44,429 bases of DNA from Pseudomonadota bacterium (GCA_021848545.1 JAJZUL010000029.1:1-44429); one strand, 5' to 3'; numbered from the stretch's first letter, positions 7,515-16,385 are shown. A program made the numbers and translations. The notes: a model not told the origin generated them from the letters alone.

Positions 7515-9512
7515 ATGAACGCACCCGCGACCAAGGCCGCCACCCATGCCGAGATGGCCAACGCCATCCGCTTTCTCGCCATGGATGCGATCGAAAAGGC
7601 CAAATCCGGCCATCCCGGCATGCCCATGGGCATGGCCGACGTCGCCACCGTGCTGTTCACCCGCTTCATGAAATTCGACGCCAAGGCCCCGCGCTGGTCC
7701 GACCGCGACCGTTTCATCCTGTCGGCCGGCCACGGTTCGATGCTCCTCTACGCGCTGGCCTATCTGACCGGCTACGAGGACATGGACATCGAGCAGATCA
7801 AGAATTTCCGCCAGCTCGGCTACCGCACCGCCGGCCATCCCGAATACGGCCATGTCTCGGCGGCCGAAACCACCACCGGCCCGCTCGGCCAGGGCATCAC
7901 CAACGCCGTGGGCTTCGCCCTGGGCGAGGCGATGCGCGCCGCGCGCTACGGCAAGGACATCTGCGACCATTACACCTACACCATCGCCGGCGACGGCTGC
8001 CTGATGGAAGGCATCAGCCAGGAGGCGATCTCGCTGGCCGGCCATCTGAAGCTCAACAAGCTGATCGTGCTGTGGGACGACAACCACATCTGCATCGACG
8101 GCGACACCGCCCTGTCCACCTCGGACGACCAGTGCGCCCGCTTCGAGGCCTCCCACTGGAACACCATCAAGGTGGACGGCCATGACCCGGAGGCCATCGC
8201 CAAGGCCATCGAAAAGGCCCGCAAGAGCGACAAGCCGACCCTGATCGCCTGCAAGACGGTCATCGGCCACGGCGCGCCGACCAAGGCCGGCAGCGAAAAG
8301 ACCCACGGCGCGCCGCTGGGCGCCGAGGAAATCGCCGGCGCGCGGTCCAACCTCGACTGGCCCCACGCCCCCTTCGAGGTGCCCGAGCATGTGCTTTCCG
8401 CGTGGCGGGCGGCGGGCAGCCGCGGCCAGGCCGAGCGCAAGGCCTGGGAAGGCCGTTTCGCCAAGTTGGACGCGGCCAGGAAGTCCGAATTCACCCGTAC
8501 CGAGGAACGGCGCCTGCCCGACGGCTGGCAGAAGACGGTGACGACGTTCAAGACCAAGGTCGCCACCGATAAGCCGAAATGGGCCACCCGCAAGGCCAGC
8601 CAGGAGGCGCTGGAGGTTCTGACCGCCGCCATTCCGGAAATGATCGCCGGTTCGGCCGACCTCACCCATTCCAACCTGACCGACACCAAGGCCTGCGCGC
8701 CCTCGATCGCGCCCGGCCAATTCGGCGGCCGCTACATCCATTACGGCATCCGCGAACACGGCATGGCCGCGGTGATGAACGGCCTGTCGCTCCATGGCGG
8801 CTTCCTGCCCTACGGCGGCACCTTCCTGATCTTCGCCAACTATCTGTGGCCGGCGCTGCGCATGAGCGCGATGATGGAACAGCGGGTCCTCTACGTTCTG
8901 ACCCATGATTCCATCGGTCTGGGCGAGGACGGCCCCACCCACCAGCCGATCGAGACCCTGGCCGCTTTGCGCGCCACTCCCAACGTGCTGGTGTTCCGCC
9001 CCTGCGACGGCATCGAGACCATCGAGGCTTACGAGGCCGCCCTGCTCAACGCCACCGGCCCCAGCGTCTTCGCCCTGTCGCGCCAGAACCTGCCGACGCT
9101 CCGCACCGACAACGGCGCCGAAAACCTGACCGCCAAGGGCGGCTACGTCCTGGCCGAGGCCGGCTCGGCCCGCAAGGTCACCCTGATCGCCACCGGCTCG
9201 GAAGTGTCCATGGCCATGGAGGCCAAGGCCAAGCTGGAAGAGAAGGGCATCGGTACCGCGGTTGTGTCCATGCCGTGCTGGGAGTTGTTCGACCGCCAGC
9301 CGGAGGCGTATCGTAAGGCGGTTCTGGGCGAAGGCACGGTCCGCGTCGCCGTCGAGGCGCTCGGCACCATGGGCTGGGAACGCTATGTCGGCACCGAGGG
9401 CGCCATCATCGGCATGCGCGGGTTCGGCGCCTCGGCCCCGGCCGAGAAGCTGTACCCCCATTTCGGCATCACCGCCGACGCGGTTGTCGAAGCGGCCACG
9501 GCCCGACTGTAA
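7515..9512 (+). CDS. tkt: Transketolase
   Basis: This is a TPP-dependent enzyme moving two-carbon units between sugar phosphates in the Calvin and pentose phosphate cycles. It is 665 residues, full length. The TPP and metal motif begins GDGCLMEG at 159-166. Other hallmarks are [12 protein letters not shown] near the N-terminus, [17 protein letters not shown], and the pyrimidine-domain segment [28 protein letters not shown] ribosome site lies ahead of ATG 7515, 14 nt after the kinase stop, so it is co-transcribed with glpX and prk. A GC-rich hairpin follows the stop. The position between kinase and aldolase matches its role in regenerating ribulose-5-phosphate (CbbT). Confidence 0.96.
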   Translation: MNAPATKAATHAEMANAIRFLAMDAIEKAKSGHPGMPMGMADVATVLFTRFMKFDAKAPRWSDRDRFILSAGHGSMLLYALAYLTGYEDMDIEQIKNFRQLGYRTAGHPEYGHVSAAETTTGPLGQGITNAVGFALGEAMRAARYGKDICDHYTYTIAGDGCLMEGISQEAISLAGHLKLNKLIVLWDDNHICIDGDTALSTSDDQCARFEASHWNTIKVDGHDPEAIAKAIEKARKSDKPTLIACKTVIGHGAPTKAGSEKTHGAPLGAEEIAGARSNLDWPHAPFEVPEHVLSAWRAAGSRGQAERKAWEGRFAKLDAARKSEFTRTEERRLPDGWQKTVTTFKTKVATDKPKWATRKASQEALEVLTAAIPEMIAGSADLTHSNLTDTKACAPSIAPGQFGGRYIHYGIREHGMAAVMNGLSLHGGFLPYGGTFLIFANYLWPALRMSAMMEQRVLYVLTHDSIGLGEDGPTHQPIETLAALRATPNVLVFRPCDGIETIEAYEAALLNATGPSVFALSRQNLPTLRTDNGAENLTAKGGYVLAEAGSARKVTLIATGSEVSMAMEAKAKLEEKGIGTAVVSMPCWELFDRQPEAYRKAVLGEGTVRVAVEALGTMGWERYVGTEGAIIGMRGFGASAPAEKLYPHFGITADAVVEAATARL

Positions 9513-9521
9513 GAATCGTCT

Positions 9522-9545
9522 CGCGGGGGTGGGAGCGCCCCCGCG
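9522..9545 (+). terminator. GC-rich hairpin after transketolase
   Basis: A perfect 8-bp stem (9522-9529 with 9538-9545) and 8-base loop begin nine nt after the tkt stop. No U-tract follows, so it may act as a transcript-stabilising or attenuating stem rather than a full intrinsic terminator. Confidence 0.4.
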
Positions 9546-9577
9546 GCCGATCTTGCCAAATCAAAATCCCAAAAAAC

Positions 9578-9610
9578 GGGACCGGGACCGTTTCCGACCA
9601 ACCCGGTCCC
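9578..9610 (+). promoter_or_regulatory. Perfect 9-bp inverted repeat upstream of the aldolase gene
   Basis: GGGACCGGG at 9578-9586 is mirrored exactly by CCCGGTCCC at 9602-9610 across a 15-base spacer. It lies 43 bp before the fba start codon. It could be an operator or an RNA hairpin in the aldolase leader; the sequence alone does not decide. Confidence 0.4.
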
Positions 9611-9652
9611 ATACGGCGAACAGACGAGAACGATCTTTAGGGAGAAGTGATC

Positions 9653-10717
9653 ATGCCCCTCGTTTCCATTCGGCAGTTGCTGGACCACGCGGCCGAAAAC
9701 AATTACGGCCTTCCGGCGTTCAACGTGAACAACATGGAGCAGGTCAAGGCGATCATGGAGGCGGCCGCCGCCACCGATAGCCCGGTGATTCTGCAAGGAT
9801 CGGCCGGCGCCCGCAAATATGCCGGCGAAGCCTTCCTGCGCCACCTGATCCTGGCCGCCCTCGAAGCCTATCCGCATATCCCGGTGTGCATGCACCAGGA
9901 TCACGGCACCTCGCCGGCGGTGTGCGTGCGCGCCATCCAGTCGGGCTTTTCGTCGGTGATGATGGACGGCTCGCTCAAGGAAGACGGCAAGACCCCGGCG
10001 GATTGGGACTACAACGTCTCGGTCACCACCGCGGTGGTGAAGATGGCCCATGCCTGCGGCGTTTCGGTCGAAGGCGAACTGGGCTGCCTGGGCTCGCTGG
10101 AAACCGGCATGGCCGGCGAAGAGGACGGCATCGGCGCCGAGGGCAAGCTGGATCATTCCCAGCTGGTCACCGACCCCAACGAGGCCGCCGAATTCGTCAA
10201 GCTGACCCAGGTGGACGCCCTGGCCATCGCCATCGGCACCAGCCACGGCGCCTATAAGTTCACCAAGAAGCCCACCGGCGCCATCCTGCGCATCGACCGG
10301 GTCAAGGAAATCCACGCCCGCATCCCCGGCACCCATCTGGTGATGCACGGCTCGTCCTCGGTCCCCCAGGACTGGCTGCAGATCATCAACAATTACGGCG
10401 GCGACATGGGCCAGACCTATGGCGTGCCGGTCGAGGAAATCGTCGAAGGCATCAAGCACGGCGTGCGCAAGGTCAATATCGACACCGACCTGCGCATGGC
10501 GTCCACCGGCGCCATCCGCAAGTACCTGGCCGACAAGCCCAAGGACTTCGATCCGCGCAAGTTCTTCAAGGAAGCCCAGACCGGCATGACCGACATCTGC
10601 AAGCAGCGCTACGAGGCGTTCGGTTCGGCCGGTCAGGCCTCCAAGATCAAGGTCGTGGGTCTTGAGGAAATGAGCAACCGCTACGCCAAGGGCGCGCTCG
10701 ACCCCAAGATCAACTGA
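9653..10717 (+). CDS. fba: Class II fructose-bisphosphate aldolase
   Basis: This zinc-dependent aldolase joins or splits fructose-1,6-bisphosphate, and in the Calvin cycle also makes sedoheptulose-1,7-bisphosphate (CbbA). It has 354 residues. The metal-binding block CMHQDHG, the GELGCLG segment, the [11 protein letters not shown] block, VMHGSSSVP and the KVNIDTDLR phosphate-binding stretch near the C-terminal third mark the long class II form common in autotrophs. The in-frame GTG at 9647 is rejected in favour of ATG 9653, which is preceded by AGGGAGAAG. A 140-nt gap with two hairpins separates it from tkt, so its expression may be partly independent. A strong terminator follows. Confidence 0.96.
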   Translation: MPLVSIRQLLDHAAENNYGLPAFNVNNMEQVKAIMEAAAATDSPVILQGSAGARKYAGEAFLRHLILAALEAYPHIPVCMHQDHGTSPAVCVRAIQSGFSSVMMDGSLKEDGKTPADWDYNVSVTTAVVKMAHACGVSVEGELGCLGSLETGMAGEEDGIGAEGKLDHSQLVTDPNEAAEFVKLTQVDALAIAIGTSHGAYKFTKKPTGAILRIDRVKEIHARIPGTHLVMHGSSSVPQDWLQIINNYGGDMGQTYGVPVEEIVEGIKHGVRKVNIDTDLRMASTGAIRKYLADKPKDFDPRKFFKEAQTGMTDICKQRYEAFGSAGQASKIKVVGLEEMSNRYAKGALDPKIN

Positions 10718-10735
10718 TCTTCAACCCTGCTGATT

Positions 10736-10766
10736 CCGCGGGCGGGCGTCCCCCGCCCGCGGTTTT
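10736..10766 (+). terminator. Strong intrinsic terminator between fba and rpe
   Basis: A perfect 11-bp GC stem (10736-10746 with 10752-10762), a five-base loop CGTCC and TTTT at 10763-10766 form a classical Rho-independent terminator. It should limit read-through from the aldolase into rpe. Confidence 0.85.
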
Positions 10767-10803
10767 CATTCCCCATGGATTCTTTTTCAAGGATACCCCG
10801 CCG

Positions 10804-11457
10804 ATGTCGCCGTTGATCGCTCCCTCCATCCTGTCCGCCGACTTCGCCCGCCTGGGCGACGAGGTCAAGGCGATCGACGAGGCCGGCTGCGACTGGGTCC
10901 ATATCGACGTCATGGACGGCCATTTCGTCCCCAACCTGACCTTCGGCCCGCCGGTGATCAAATCCATCCGCCCCTGGACCAAGAAGGTGTTCGACGTCCA
11001 TCTGATGATTGATCCGGCCCAGCCCTATATCGAGGATTACATCAAGGCCGGCGCCGACATCGTCACCGTCCATGCCGAGGCCGACAGCCATATCGACCGC
11101 TCCCTGCAGCTGATCCGCTCGCTGGGCAAGAAGGCCGGCCTGTCGCTGAACCCGGCCACGCCCGAAACCATCATCGAATACGTCATCGACAAGCTCGACC
11201 TGATCCTGGTGATGAGCGTCAATCCCGGCTTCGGCGGCCAGAGCTTCATCGACAGCCAGTTGGAGAAGATCGCCCGCATCCGCCGCATGATCGGCGACCG
11301 CCCCATCGATCTGGAAGTCGACGGCGGCGTGACGGCCGAGAACGCCCACAAGGTGGTGGCGGCCGGCGCCAACGCGCTGGTGGCCGGTTCGGCGGTGTTC
11401 AAGACCAAGGATTACGCCGGCAACATCAAAGCCATTCGCAACAGCCGCGCCGGCTGA
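10804..11457 (+). CDS. rpe: Ribulose-phosphate 3-epimerase
   Basis: This is a TIM-barrel enzyme interconverting xylulose-5-phosphate and ribulose-5-phosphate, the last step before phosphoribulokinase. The protein is 217 residues, normal length. The N-terminal APSILSADF, the metal-binding [17 protein letters not shown], the flexible loop [12 protein letters not shown] and the catalytic EVDGGV segment are all present. An AAGGATA ribosome site precedes the ATG. A strong terminator lies upstream between it and fba, so rpe may have its own promoter or depend on partial read-through. Another terminator follows. It closes the Calvin-cycle gene run (CbbE role). Confidence 0.96.
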   Translation: MSPLIAPSILSADFARLGDEVKAIDEAGCDWVHIDVMDGHFVPNLTFGPPVIKSIRPWTKKVFDVHLMIDPAQPYIEDYIKAGADIVTVHAEADSHIDRSLQLIRSLGKKAGLSLNPATPETIIEYVIDKLDLILVMSVNPGFGGQSFIDSQLEKIARIRRMIGDRPIDLEVDGGVTAENAHKVVAAGANALVAGSAVFKTKDYAGNIKAIRNSRAG

Positions 11458-11480
11458 ACCGAAAATCGATATTTGTCATG

Positions 11481-11519
11481 GACCGTGACGCGGATGCCCC
11501 GCGTCACGGTCTTTTTTTT
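11481..11519 (+). terminator. Intrinsic terminator after rpe, palindrome-family stem
   Basis: A perfect 13-bp stem (11481-11493 with 11499-11511) and eight T residues (11512-11519) make a very strong terminator. The stem GACCGTGACGCGG recurs almost unchanged in the palindrome at 33224-33268. Confidence 0.92.
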
Positions 11520-11559
11520 GCGAATCCCGCGCCAGACCGGCCGCCGCCGCCACATGCGC

Positions 11560-11592
11560 TTGTCATAAAATGTTCATCAATGCGCCTTAGAG
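11560..11592 (+). promoter_or_regulatory. Candidate PhoB box and promoter ahead of pst remnant and phoU
   Basis: TTGTCAT, AAAA and TGTTCAT follow one another at 11560-11577. This resembles two 7-mers separated by four A residues, as in the PhoB box CTGTCAT-N4-CTGTCAT. The first half matches at six of seven positions; the second is weaker. A possible -10, TTAGAG, starts nine bases further on (11587-11592). The position is where a pst operon promoter would be expected. Confidence 0.45.
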
Positions 11593-11696
11593 CCGTAACA
11601 CGCCCCCGGTAGAGTGGACTTCGCCGTTGCCTGCCCCCGAAACCATGATCGGGCGGCGAGGGACGGCGTGTCACCGTTCGCGGGCGCGGGGCGCGG

Positions 11697-11940
11697 TCTC
11701 TTCGGACATCGCCCGGCCGGCGGATCGACGAGGGCGTCGTCATCTTGGATGGAACCGTTGCGACGGCCGGGGAGACGACCAGCAGCGGATACGGTTCCCG
11801 GAATGCAGATCGCCGTGCCGGCCTTGGCCCTGCCCGTGCTCGCCTTGGTCGGCTGTCGCGTCGGCCGCGGCGCCGAACAGATCTTCACCAATCCCGGACA
11901 CCCCCTGACGCGGGGCTACATCACCGGCCGGTTCGGCTGA
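11697..11940 (+). pseudogene. pstB: Remnant of pstB (phosphate ABC transporter ATPase)
   Basis: The last 17 codons before the stop at 11940 read IFTNPGHPLTRGYITGRFG, which is the near-invariant C-terminus of PstB. Further upstream, in a different frame, 11697-11753 reads SLRTSPGRRIDEGVVILDG. This resembles the PstB segment just after the P-loop (LRT, then PG.RI.EG.V.LDG). In an intact gene these segments lie about 175 codons apart; here they are separated by under 200 bases and a frame change. Most of the ATPase core, including any Walker B or signature motif, is therefore missing. The C-terminal match is convincing; the N-terminal one is weaker. An assembly artefact remains possible. The remnant ends 13 nt before phoU, the normal pstB-phoU order. 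Confidence 0.6.
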
Positions 11941-11953
11941 GGAAGGGTAGGGA

Positions 11954-12667
11954 ATGATTCAACACACGGTACGATCCTACGACGATGAACTGTCGCACCT
12001 CACCAACACCATCGCCCGGATGGGCGGCATGGCCGAGGCTCAGTTGTCGGCGGCATTGCGCGCCCTGGCCCGGCGGGATTCCGATCTGGGGGCGCGGGTG
12101 GTGGCCGGCGACGCGCGGGTGGACGAAATGGAACAGGAGGTCCAGCACCTGACCGTGCGCATGCTGGCCCTGCGCCAGCCGGTGGCCGGCGACCTGCGCC
12201 ATATCGTCGCCGCGCTGAAGATTTCCGGCGAGCTGGAGCGGGTGGCCGATTACGCCGCCAACGTCGCCAAACGGGCGCTGGTGCTGAACCAATTGCCGGC
12301 GGCCCGGCCGGTTCCCGCCATCCTGCACCTGGCCCAAATCGTCCAGGAGATCCTGAAAGACGTGCTGGACGCCTATGTCGAGCGCGACGTGGACAAGGCC
12401 TTCCAGGTCTGGACCCGCGACGAGGAGGTGGACGACATGTACACCGGCCTCTTCCGCGAACTTCTGACCTACATGATGGAGGACCCGCGAACCATCACCG
12501 CGTGCTCCCACTTGATGTTCATGGCGAAGAACATCGAGCGTATCGGCGATCACGCCACCAACATCGCCGAAACCGTGCATTTCATCGTCAATGGCACCAA
12601 TATCCAGGGCGAACGTCCCAAAGGTGCCGGCATTGAATCCGAACAAGGAGCGGACAAGGATGACTGA
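11954..12667 (+). CDS. phoU: Phosphate signalling protein PhoU
   Basis: This is a peripheral regulator that couples the Pst transporter to the PhoR/PhoB system and limits phosphate uptake. Its 237 residues form two PhoU repeats (about 15-105 and 115-215). The repeats carry the metal-binding E/D...D signatures, seen as LERVADYAANVA in the first and IERIGDHATNIAE in the second. The ribosome site AAGGGTAGGG precedes the ATG. The gene normally ends a pstSCAB-phoU operon, but here only a pstB tail lies upstream, so its partner transporter must be encoded elsewhere or be absent. phoB follows 58 nt downstream. No phoR is seen in the window. Confidence 0.93.
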   Translation: MIQHTVRSYDDELSHLTNTIARMGGMAEAQLSAALRALARRDSDLGARVVAGDARVDEMEQEVQHLTVRMLALRQPVAGDLRHIVAALKISGELERVADYAANVAKRALVLNQLPAARPVPAILHLAQIVQEILKDVLDAYVERDVDKAFQVWTRDEEVDDMYTGLFRELLTYMMEDPRTITACSHLMFMAKNIERIGDHATNIAETVHFIVNGTNIQGERPKGAGIESEQGADKDD

Positions 12668-12725
12668 GGCGCCTTCGGGAACAGACATCAATCCCGAAAC
12701 CATACTGGGCTTGGGGAGGACAAGC

Positions 12726-13424
12726 ATGAAACCCCTGATCATGATCGTGGAGGACGAGGCCGCCCTCGTCACCATGCTGCGCTACAACCTGGAAAAGGAC
12801 GGGTTCCGGGTTTGCGACGCCGGCGACGGCGAGGAGGCTTTGACCATGGTGGCGGAACGCCGTCCCGATCTGGTGATCCTGGACTGGATGCTGCCCTCCC
12901 TGTCGGGGATCGAGATCTGCCGGCAATTGCGGCGCAAGCAGGCCACCCGCGAATTGCCGATCATCATGCTGACCGCGCGCGGCGAGGAAGGCGACAAGAT
13001 CAGGGGCCTGAACACCGGCGCCGACGATTACATCACCAAGCCGTTCTCGCTTCCCGAACTGATGGCCCGCGTCCGCGCCCTGTTGCGCCGGGTGCAGCCG
13101 GTGCCGCAAAAGGGCGTGCTCAATTACGGCGATCTCAGCATGGATCTGTCGGCCCATCGGGTGACCCGCGGCGACCGCACCATCCATCTGGGACCGACCG
13201 AGTTCCGGCTGCTGCAATTCTTCATGCACCATCCGGGCAACGTCTTTTCGCGCGAAGAACTGCTCAACGCGGTCTGGGGGCCGGACATCTATGTGGAACC
13301 GCGGACCGTGGACGTGCATATCCGCCGCCTGCGCAAAGCGCTCAACACCGATGCCGACACCGATCTGATCCGCACGGTGCGGGCCGCCGGATACGCGCTC
13401 GACATGTCGTTTCAGGCGGCCTGA
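12726..13424 (+). CDS. phoB: Phosphate regulon response regulator PhoB
   Basis: This OmpR-family activator has 232 residues, the usual PhoB length. The receiver domain (1-120) has the acidic pair VEDE near residue 9, phosphoacceptor Asp53 (VILDWMLP) and conserved Lys105 (YITKPFS). The winged-helix domain (about 130-228) has LGPTEFRLLQFF, VFSREELL.AVWG and the recognition-helix segment RTVDVHIRRLRKAL, all very PhoB-like. ATG 12726 has GGGGAGGACAAGC directly upstream. An in-frame ATG at 12660 would overlap the phoU end and lacks such a site. The last codons fall inside a tandem repeat. Its kinase PhoR is not encoded nearby. Confidence 0.93.
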   Translation: MKPLIMIVEDEAALVTMLRYNLEKDGFRVCDAGDGEEALTMVAERRPDLVILDWMLPSLSGIEICRQLRRKQATRELPIIMLTARGEEGDKIRGLNTGADDYITKPFSLPELMARVRALLRRVQPVPQKGVLNYGDLSMDLSAHRVTRGDRTIHLGPTEFRLLQFFMHHPGNVFSREELLNAVWGPDIYVEPRTVDVHIRRLRKALNTDADTDLIRTVRAAGYALDMSFQAA

Positions 13425-13500
13425 CGCCGCCGCGGGGTTTCAGGCGCGGCATGACGCCGCGGGGGGTTTCAGGCGGCCCGACGCCGCTTCCAGGCGGCGG
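13410..13500 (+). repeat. Short tandem repeat at the 3' end of phoB
   Basis: Three and a half imperfect units of about 28-29 bp start at 13410, 13438, 13467 and 13488. Each begins TTTCAGGCG (TTCCAGGCG in the last) and the full ones continue through GACGCCGC. The first unit encodes the last four residues of PhoB and its stop codon. The rest is noncoding. Confidence 0.75.
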
Positions 13501-13529
13501 CACCCTATCGCCGCCCGGAAGGCGTCGGA

Positions 13530-13865
13530 TCAGTCCAGCGGGGTGCCGGTCAGCTTCACCGACGGCATCCGGGGGTGAAGGCTGTCCGGCGACGGCACCG
13601 ACAAAGCCACCGGCCAGCCGGCCAGCGGCAGACGGCGGCCGGCCAGCTTGCGACGCAGTGATCGGGGCAGCAACAGCGCCAGCCGCGACCTTTTGCCGGC
13701 CGCCCGCTTGCCGGCGGGGCGCCGGGCGAAGACCAGACGGCGGCGGGGGCCGACCGGACCGGCGAGCGCGGCGCGATGCTCACCGGGCCAGGTCAGGCGA
13801 AACGCCAAGGCGGCGATGGCATCGGCATCGATGCCGGTATCGAACTCGAAATCCTGGATTCCCAT
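13530..13865 (-). CDS. Hypothetical 111-residue basic protein
   Basis: No family is recognised. The reading frame has an acidic N-terminal stretch (MGIQDFEFDTGIDADAI), then becomes strongly Arg-rich (RRRLVFARRPAGKRAAGKRSR) and ends in a Pro/Leu-rich tail. No membrane segment or signal peptide is evident. The start is supported by GAGGGAG directly upstream of the ATG. It lies between phoB (convergent) and tlyA (same strand, upstream) and could be co-transcribed with tlyA, about 104 nt away. High GC allows long spurious frames, so the gene is probable rather than certain. Confidence 0.5.
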   Translation of the reverse strand: MGIQDFEFDTGIDADAIAALAFRLTWPGEHRAALAGPVGPRRRLVFARRPAGKRAAGKRSRLALLLPRSLRRKLAGRRLPLAGWPVALSVPSPDSLHPRMPSVKLTGTPLD

Positions 13866-13969
13866 GCTCCCTCGCCCCCAGATCCCGGACGGCCTTCCGT
13901 CCCTGAAACCGGGACTCTACGGGAAGTCTCGAAGACAAAGGGATGACGGTTTGGTGAAGCCGGGTGCGA

Positions 13970-14722
13970 TCAGGATTGTTCCGGGCCGTCGTAATCGGCG
14001 ACGATCAGGAATTCCTTGTTGCCTTCCGGCCCCAGGATGGGACTGTCGCACAGGCCCCTGACCCGCCAGCCGGGACAGGCGTCGATCCAGGCTTCGATGC
14101 GCCGGCAGACCTCGTCATGCAGCGCGGGATCGGTGACCACCCCGCCCTTGCCGACCCGGCCCTTGCCCACCTCGAATTGCGGCTTGATCAGGGCCGCCAG
14201 CACCGCCCCCGGCCGCGCCAGCGCCATGGCCGCCGGCAGGATGGTCTCCAGGCCGATGAAACTGGCGTCGCAGACCACCACGTCGAGCGCCTCGGGAATC
14301 TCGGCCGGGCCGAGATAGCGGGCGTTGGTCTTCTCCAACACCACCACCCGCTCGTCCGTGCGCAGCTTCCAGGCCAACTGGCCATGGCCGACATCGACGG
14401 CATAGACCCGGGCGGCGCCGGCCGACAGCAGCACATCGGTGAAGCCGCCGGTGGAAGCGCCGATATCGGCGCAGACCCGCCCCGCGATTTCCAGCCCGAA
14501 TTGCCGGATGGCCGCGGCCAGCTTCAGCCCGCCGCGCGACACCCAGGGATGGTCCCGGCCCTTGACCGCCAGAGGCGCGTCGGCGGCCACCAGCGTGCCG
14601 GGCTTGTCCACCTTGTGGCCGCCGGCCGTGACCAGACCGGCCATGATCAGGGCCTGGGCGCGGGCGCGGCTTTCCACCAGCCCTTCATCCACCAGACGCT
14701 GATCGATTCTCTTCCGGGCCAT
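13970..14722 (-). CDS. tlyA: TlyA family rRNA 2'-O-methyltransferase
   Basis: This protein joins an N-terminal S4 RNA-binding domain (about 1-60, RIDQRLVDEGLVESRARAQALI) to an FtsJ-like Rossmann methyltransferase (about 70-245). The SAM-binding loop ADIGASTGGFTD, the DVVVCDASFI segment and ALIKPQFEVGKG supply the expected K-D-K-type catalytic elements. Family members methylate cytidines of 16S and 23S rRNA and were once called hemolysins. The 250-residue length is normal. ATG 14722 is preceded by AAGGGAAGGA; a longer start at 14761 lacks support. It is divergent from the deacetylase-like gene, 66 bp away, and in many alphaproteobacteria it sits next to dxs and xseB. Confidence 0.9.
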   Translation of the reverse strand: MARKRIDQRLVDEGLVESRARAQALIMAGLVTAGGHKVDKPGTLVAADAPLAVKGRDHPWVSRGGLKLAAAIRQFGLEIAGRVCADIGASTGGFTDVLLSAGAARVYAVDVGHGQLAWKLRTDERVVVLEKTNARYLGPAEIPEALDVVVCDASFIGLETILPAAMALARPGAVLAALIKPQFEVGKGRVGKGGVVTDPALHDEVCRRIEAWIDACPGWRVRGLCDSPILGPEGNKEFLIVADYDGPEQS

Positions 14723-14788
14723 CGTCCTTCCCTTTTCCCAGCCGCGGGTTGGCGCCATCATGGAAAGGCCGGATCATAGCCCGAGGAC

Positions 14789-15727
14789 ATGGCCTTGCCG
14801 ACCCTGCTTTACACCAATCCCCATTGCCTGGACCACGATACCGGCCCCCATCACCCCGAACGCGCCGACCGGCTGCGGGCCATCGCCGGAATCCTGGAAA
14901 GCGAGGAATTCACCTGGCTCGACCGCGAAACCGCGCCCTTGGCCGACCGCGAAGATTTGTCGCCCGCCCACGCCAAGGGGTATGTGGACGGTATTCTGGC
15001 CGCCGTGCCCAGGGACGGGACGCCCCATCACATCGATTCCGACACGGTGCTTTCGGCGGGATCGGGCAAGGCCGCCCTGGCCGCCGCCGGCGCCGCCATC
15101 GCGGCGGTGGACGCGCTGACCGAAAACCGCGCCCGCAACGCCTTTTGCGCCGTGCGCCCTCCCGGCCACCATGCCGAGCACGCCGCCGCCATGGGATTCT
15201 GCCTGTTCAACAACGCCGCCATCGCCGCGCTGCGCGCCCGGCACCATCACGGCTTCGCCCGGGTGGCAGTGGTGGATTTCGACGTCCATCACGGCAACGG
15301 CACCCAGGACATCCTGTGGAACGAACCGGGCCTGTTCTACGCCTCCACCCACCAGCACCCCGCCTATCCGGGAACCGGCGCGGCCGGCGAGACCGGCGGG
15401 GCCGGGCGCATCGTCAACGTCCCCCTGCCGCCGGGATCGGGATCGGACGCTTTCCGCCGCGCCTATGACGAGATCATCCTGCCGGCCCTGGCCGGGTTCG
15501 CCCCGGATTTCCTGGTGGTGTCGGCGGGCTTCGACGGCCATGCCGCCGACCCTCTGGCCCAATTGCGCCTGACCGAGGAGGATTTCGCCTGGGTCACCCG
15601 CGCCCTGGCGGCGCAGGCGGCGACCAGCGCCGGCCACCGTCTGGTTTCGGTGCTGGAAGGCGGCTACGATACCGACGCCCTGGCCCGATCGGTCCGCCGT
15701 CACGTCCGCGCTTTGATGGGCGATTGA
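14789..15727 (+). CDS. Histone deacetylase superfamily (class II-like) hydrolase
   Basis: This is a zinc amidohydrolase of the arginase/deacetylase fold, 312 residues. The catalytic His pair is at 127-128 (PPGHHAE). Zinc ligands appear as Asp165 and His167 (DFDVHHGNGT) and Asp249 (SAGFDGHAADPL). A conserved glycine-rich end (LEGGYD) is present. Bacterial relatives act on acetylpolyamines, acetoin-related or other acylated substrates; the true substrate cannot be read from sequence. GAGGAC lies ahead of the ATG. The gene heads the run deacetylase-xseB-ispA-dxs, a conserved neighbourhood in alphaproteobacteria, although a dispersed repeat separates it from xseB here. Confidence 0.9.
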   Translation: MALPTLLYTNPHCLDHDTGPHHPERADRLRAIAGILESEEFTWLDRETAPLADREDLSPAHAKGYVDGILAAVPRDGTPHHIDSDTVLSAGSGKAALAAAGAAIAAVDALTENRARNAFCAVRPPGHHAEHAAAMGFCLFNNAAIAALRARHHHGFARVAVVDFDVHHGNGTQDILWNEPGLFYASTHQHPAYPGTGAAGETGGAGRIVNVPLPPGSGSDAFRRAYDEIILPALAGFAPDFLVVSAGFDGHAADPLAQLRLTEEDFAWVTRALAAQAATSAGHRLVSVLEGGYDTDALARSVRRHVRALMGD

Positions 15728-15733
15728 CGGTAT

Positions 15734-15876
15734 CCCCGCCCCCACACCCCTCGACCTACGGCACCCGGAGGAGCGTAGCCGCCGACTATGCGCGTTGAGC
15801 GCGCCGGAGCGAGCGCAGCGAGTGAGGATAAGCCAAGCGCGAGCGCCGGCGCTTGAGGCCCAACCAATAAACCAAG
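15734..15876 (+). repeat. Dispersed repeat copy A
   Basis: This copy starts seven bases after the deacetylase stop, in the same orientation. It has the full series of blocks: a C-rich lead (CCCGCCCCCACACCCCTCGA), CGGCACCCGGAGGAGCG, GACTATGCGCGTTGAGCGCG, AGTGAGGATAAGCCAAGCGC, GAGCGCCGGCGCTTGAGG, and a tail rich in CCAACCAA. The segment CAAGCGC.GCGCTTG can pair on itself. The rest of the gap up to xseB (to 16086) holds only a 7-bp hairpin at 15906-15923 and no recognisable gene. Confidence 0.85.
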
Positions 15877-16086
15877 CGTAAGCTCCCCCAACCAACAAAC
15901 CAAGCAATCGGCCAAAGCCGATTACCACAGCCCTTGCCATCAAACCTACGCAAACGTACACTTCGCCCCTTTGCTGGGTCGTTCCGTGACGGCCCGCCCC
16001 TTATGGCGGTCCGCGGCGATGAACGACCCGGCGCCCCGGACATGAATCCGCGCCCCGGACCCTGCCATGACCGACACGTCCTTGCC

Positions 16087-16371
16087 ATGACCGATACCCA
16101 CCCGACCGCCTCCGCCGAGGACCGGGCACAGGACATTCCCGACGACATCGCCGCCCTCGGCTTCGAGGAGGCCCTGGCCGAACTCGACCGCATCGTCCGC
16201 GCGCTTGAAGCCGGCACCCAGCGTCTGGACGAATCCATCGCCGCCTATGAACGGGGCGCGCTGCTCAAACAGCATTGCGAACGCACCTTGCGCGACGCCC
16301 AGGCCCGGGTCGATCGGATCGCCCTGGGGCCGGACGGCACCCTTTCGACGGACCCGTCCGCCATTCAGTAG
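16087..16371 (+). CDS. xseB: Exodeoxyribonuclease VII small subunit
   Basis: This 94-residue helical protein is the small subunit of exonuclease VII, which binds XseA to degrade single-stranded DNA. The family core FEEALAELDRIVRALEAGTQRLDESIAAYERGALL lies at about 25-60, followed by the charged C-terminal helix CERTLRDAQARVDRI. The N-terminal 20 residues are unusually long and Thr/Asp-rich. ATG 16087 is the most likely start, but no clear ribosome site is visible, and TGCCATGACCGA occurs twice (16065 and 16083), giving two similar candidate start regions. It is followed 14 nt later by ispA, so the two are co-transcribed. Confidence 0.88.
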   Translation: MTDTHPTASAEDRAQDIPDDIAALGFEEALAELDRIVRALEAGTQRLDESIAAYERGALLKQHCERTLRDAQARVDRIALGPDGTLSTDPSAIQ

Positions 16372-16385
16372 TGAAAAGGACCATC

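Noticed and set aside
7497-9461. Long minus-strand open frame (654 codons) opposite transketolase
   Set aside because: The plus frame is an unmistakable transketolase. GC-rich DNA with third-position bias produces long antisense frames, and this one has no recognisable domain, only low-complexity Gly/Ala/Gln/Arg-rich sequence.
11614-11940. A 108-residue open frame before phoU as an intact small gene
   Set aside because: Only its last residues match anything, and they match the PstB C-terminus. It is better explained as part of a broken pstB.
15734-15876. Dispersed repeats as protein-coding sequence
   Set aside because: Frames through the repeats give the same Arg/Ser-rich peptide in unrelated contexts (on either strand and in different frames relative to neighbours), which is the mark of repeated noncoding DNA.
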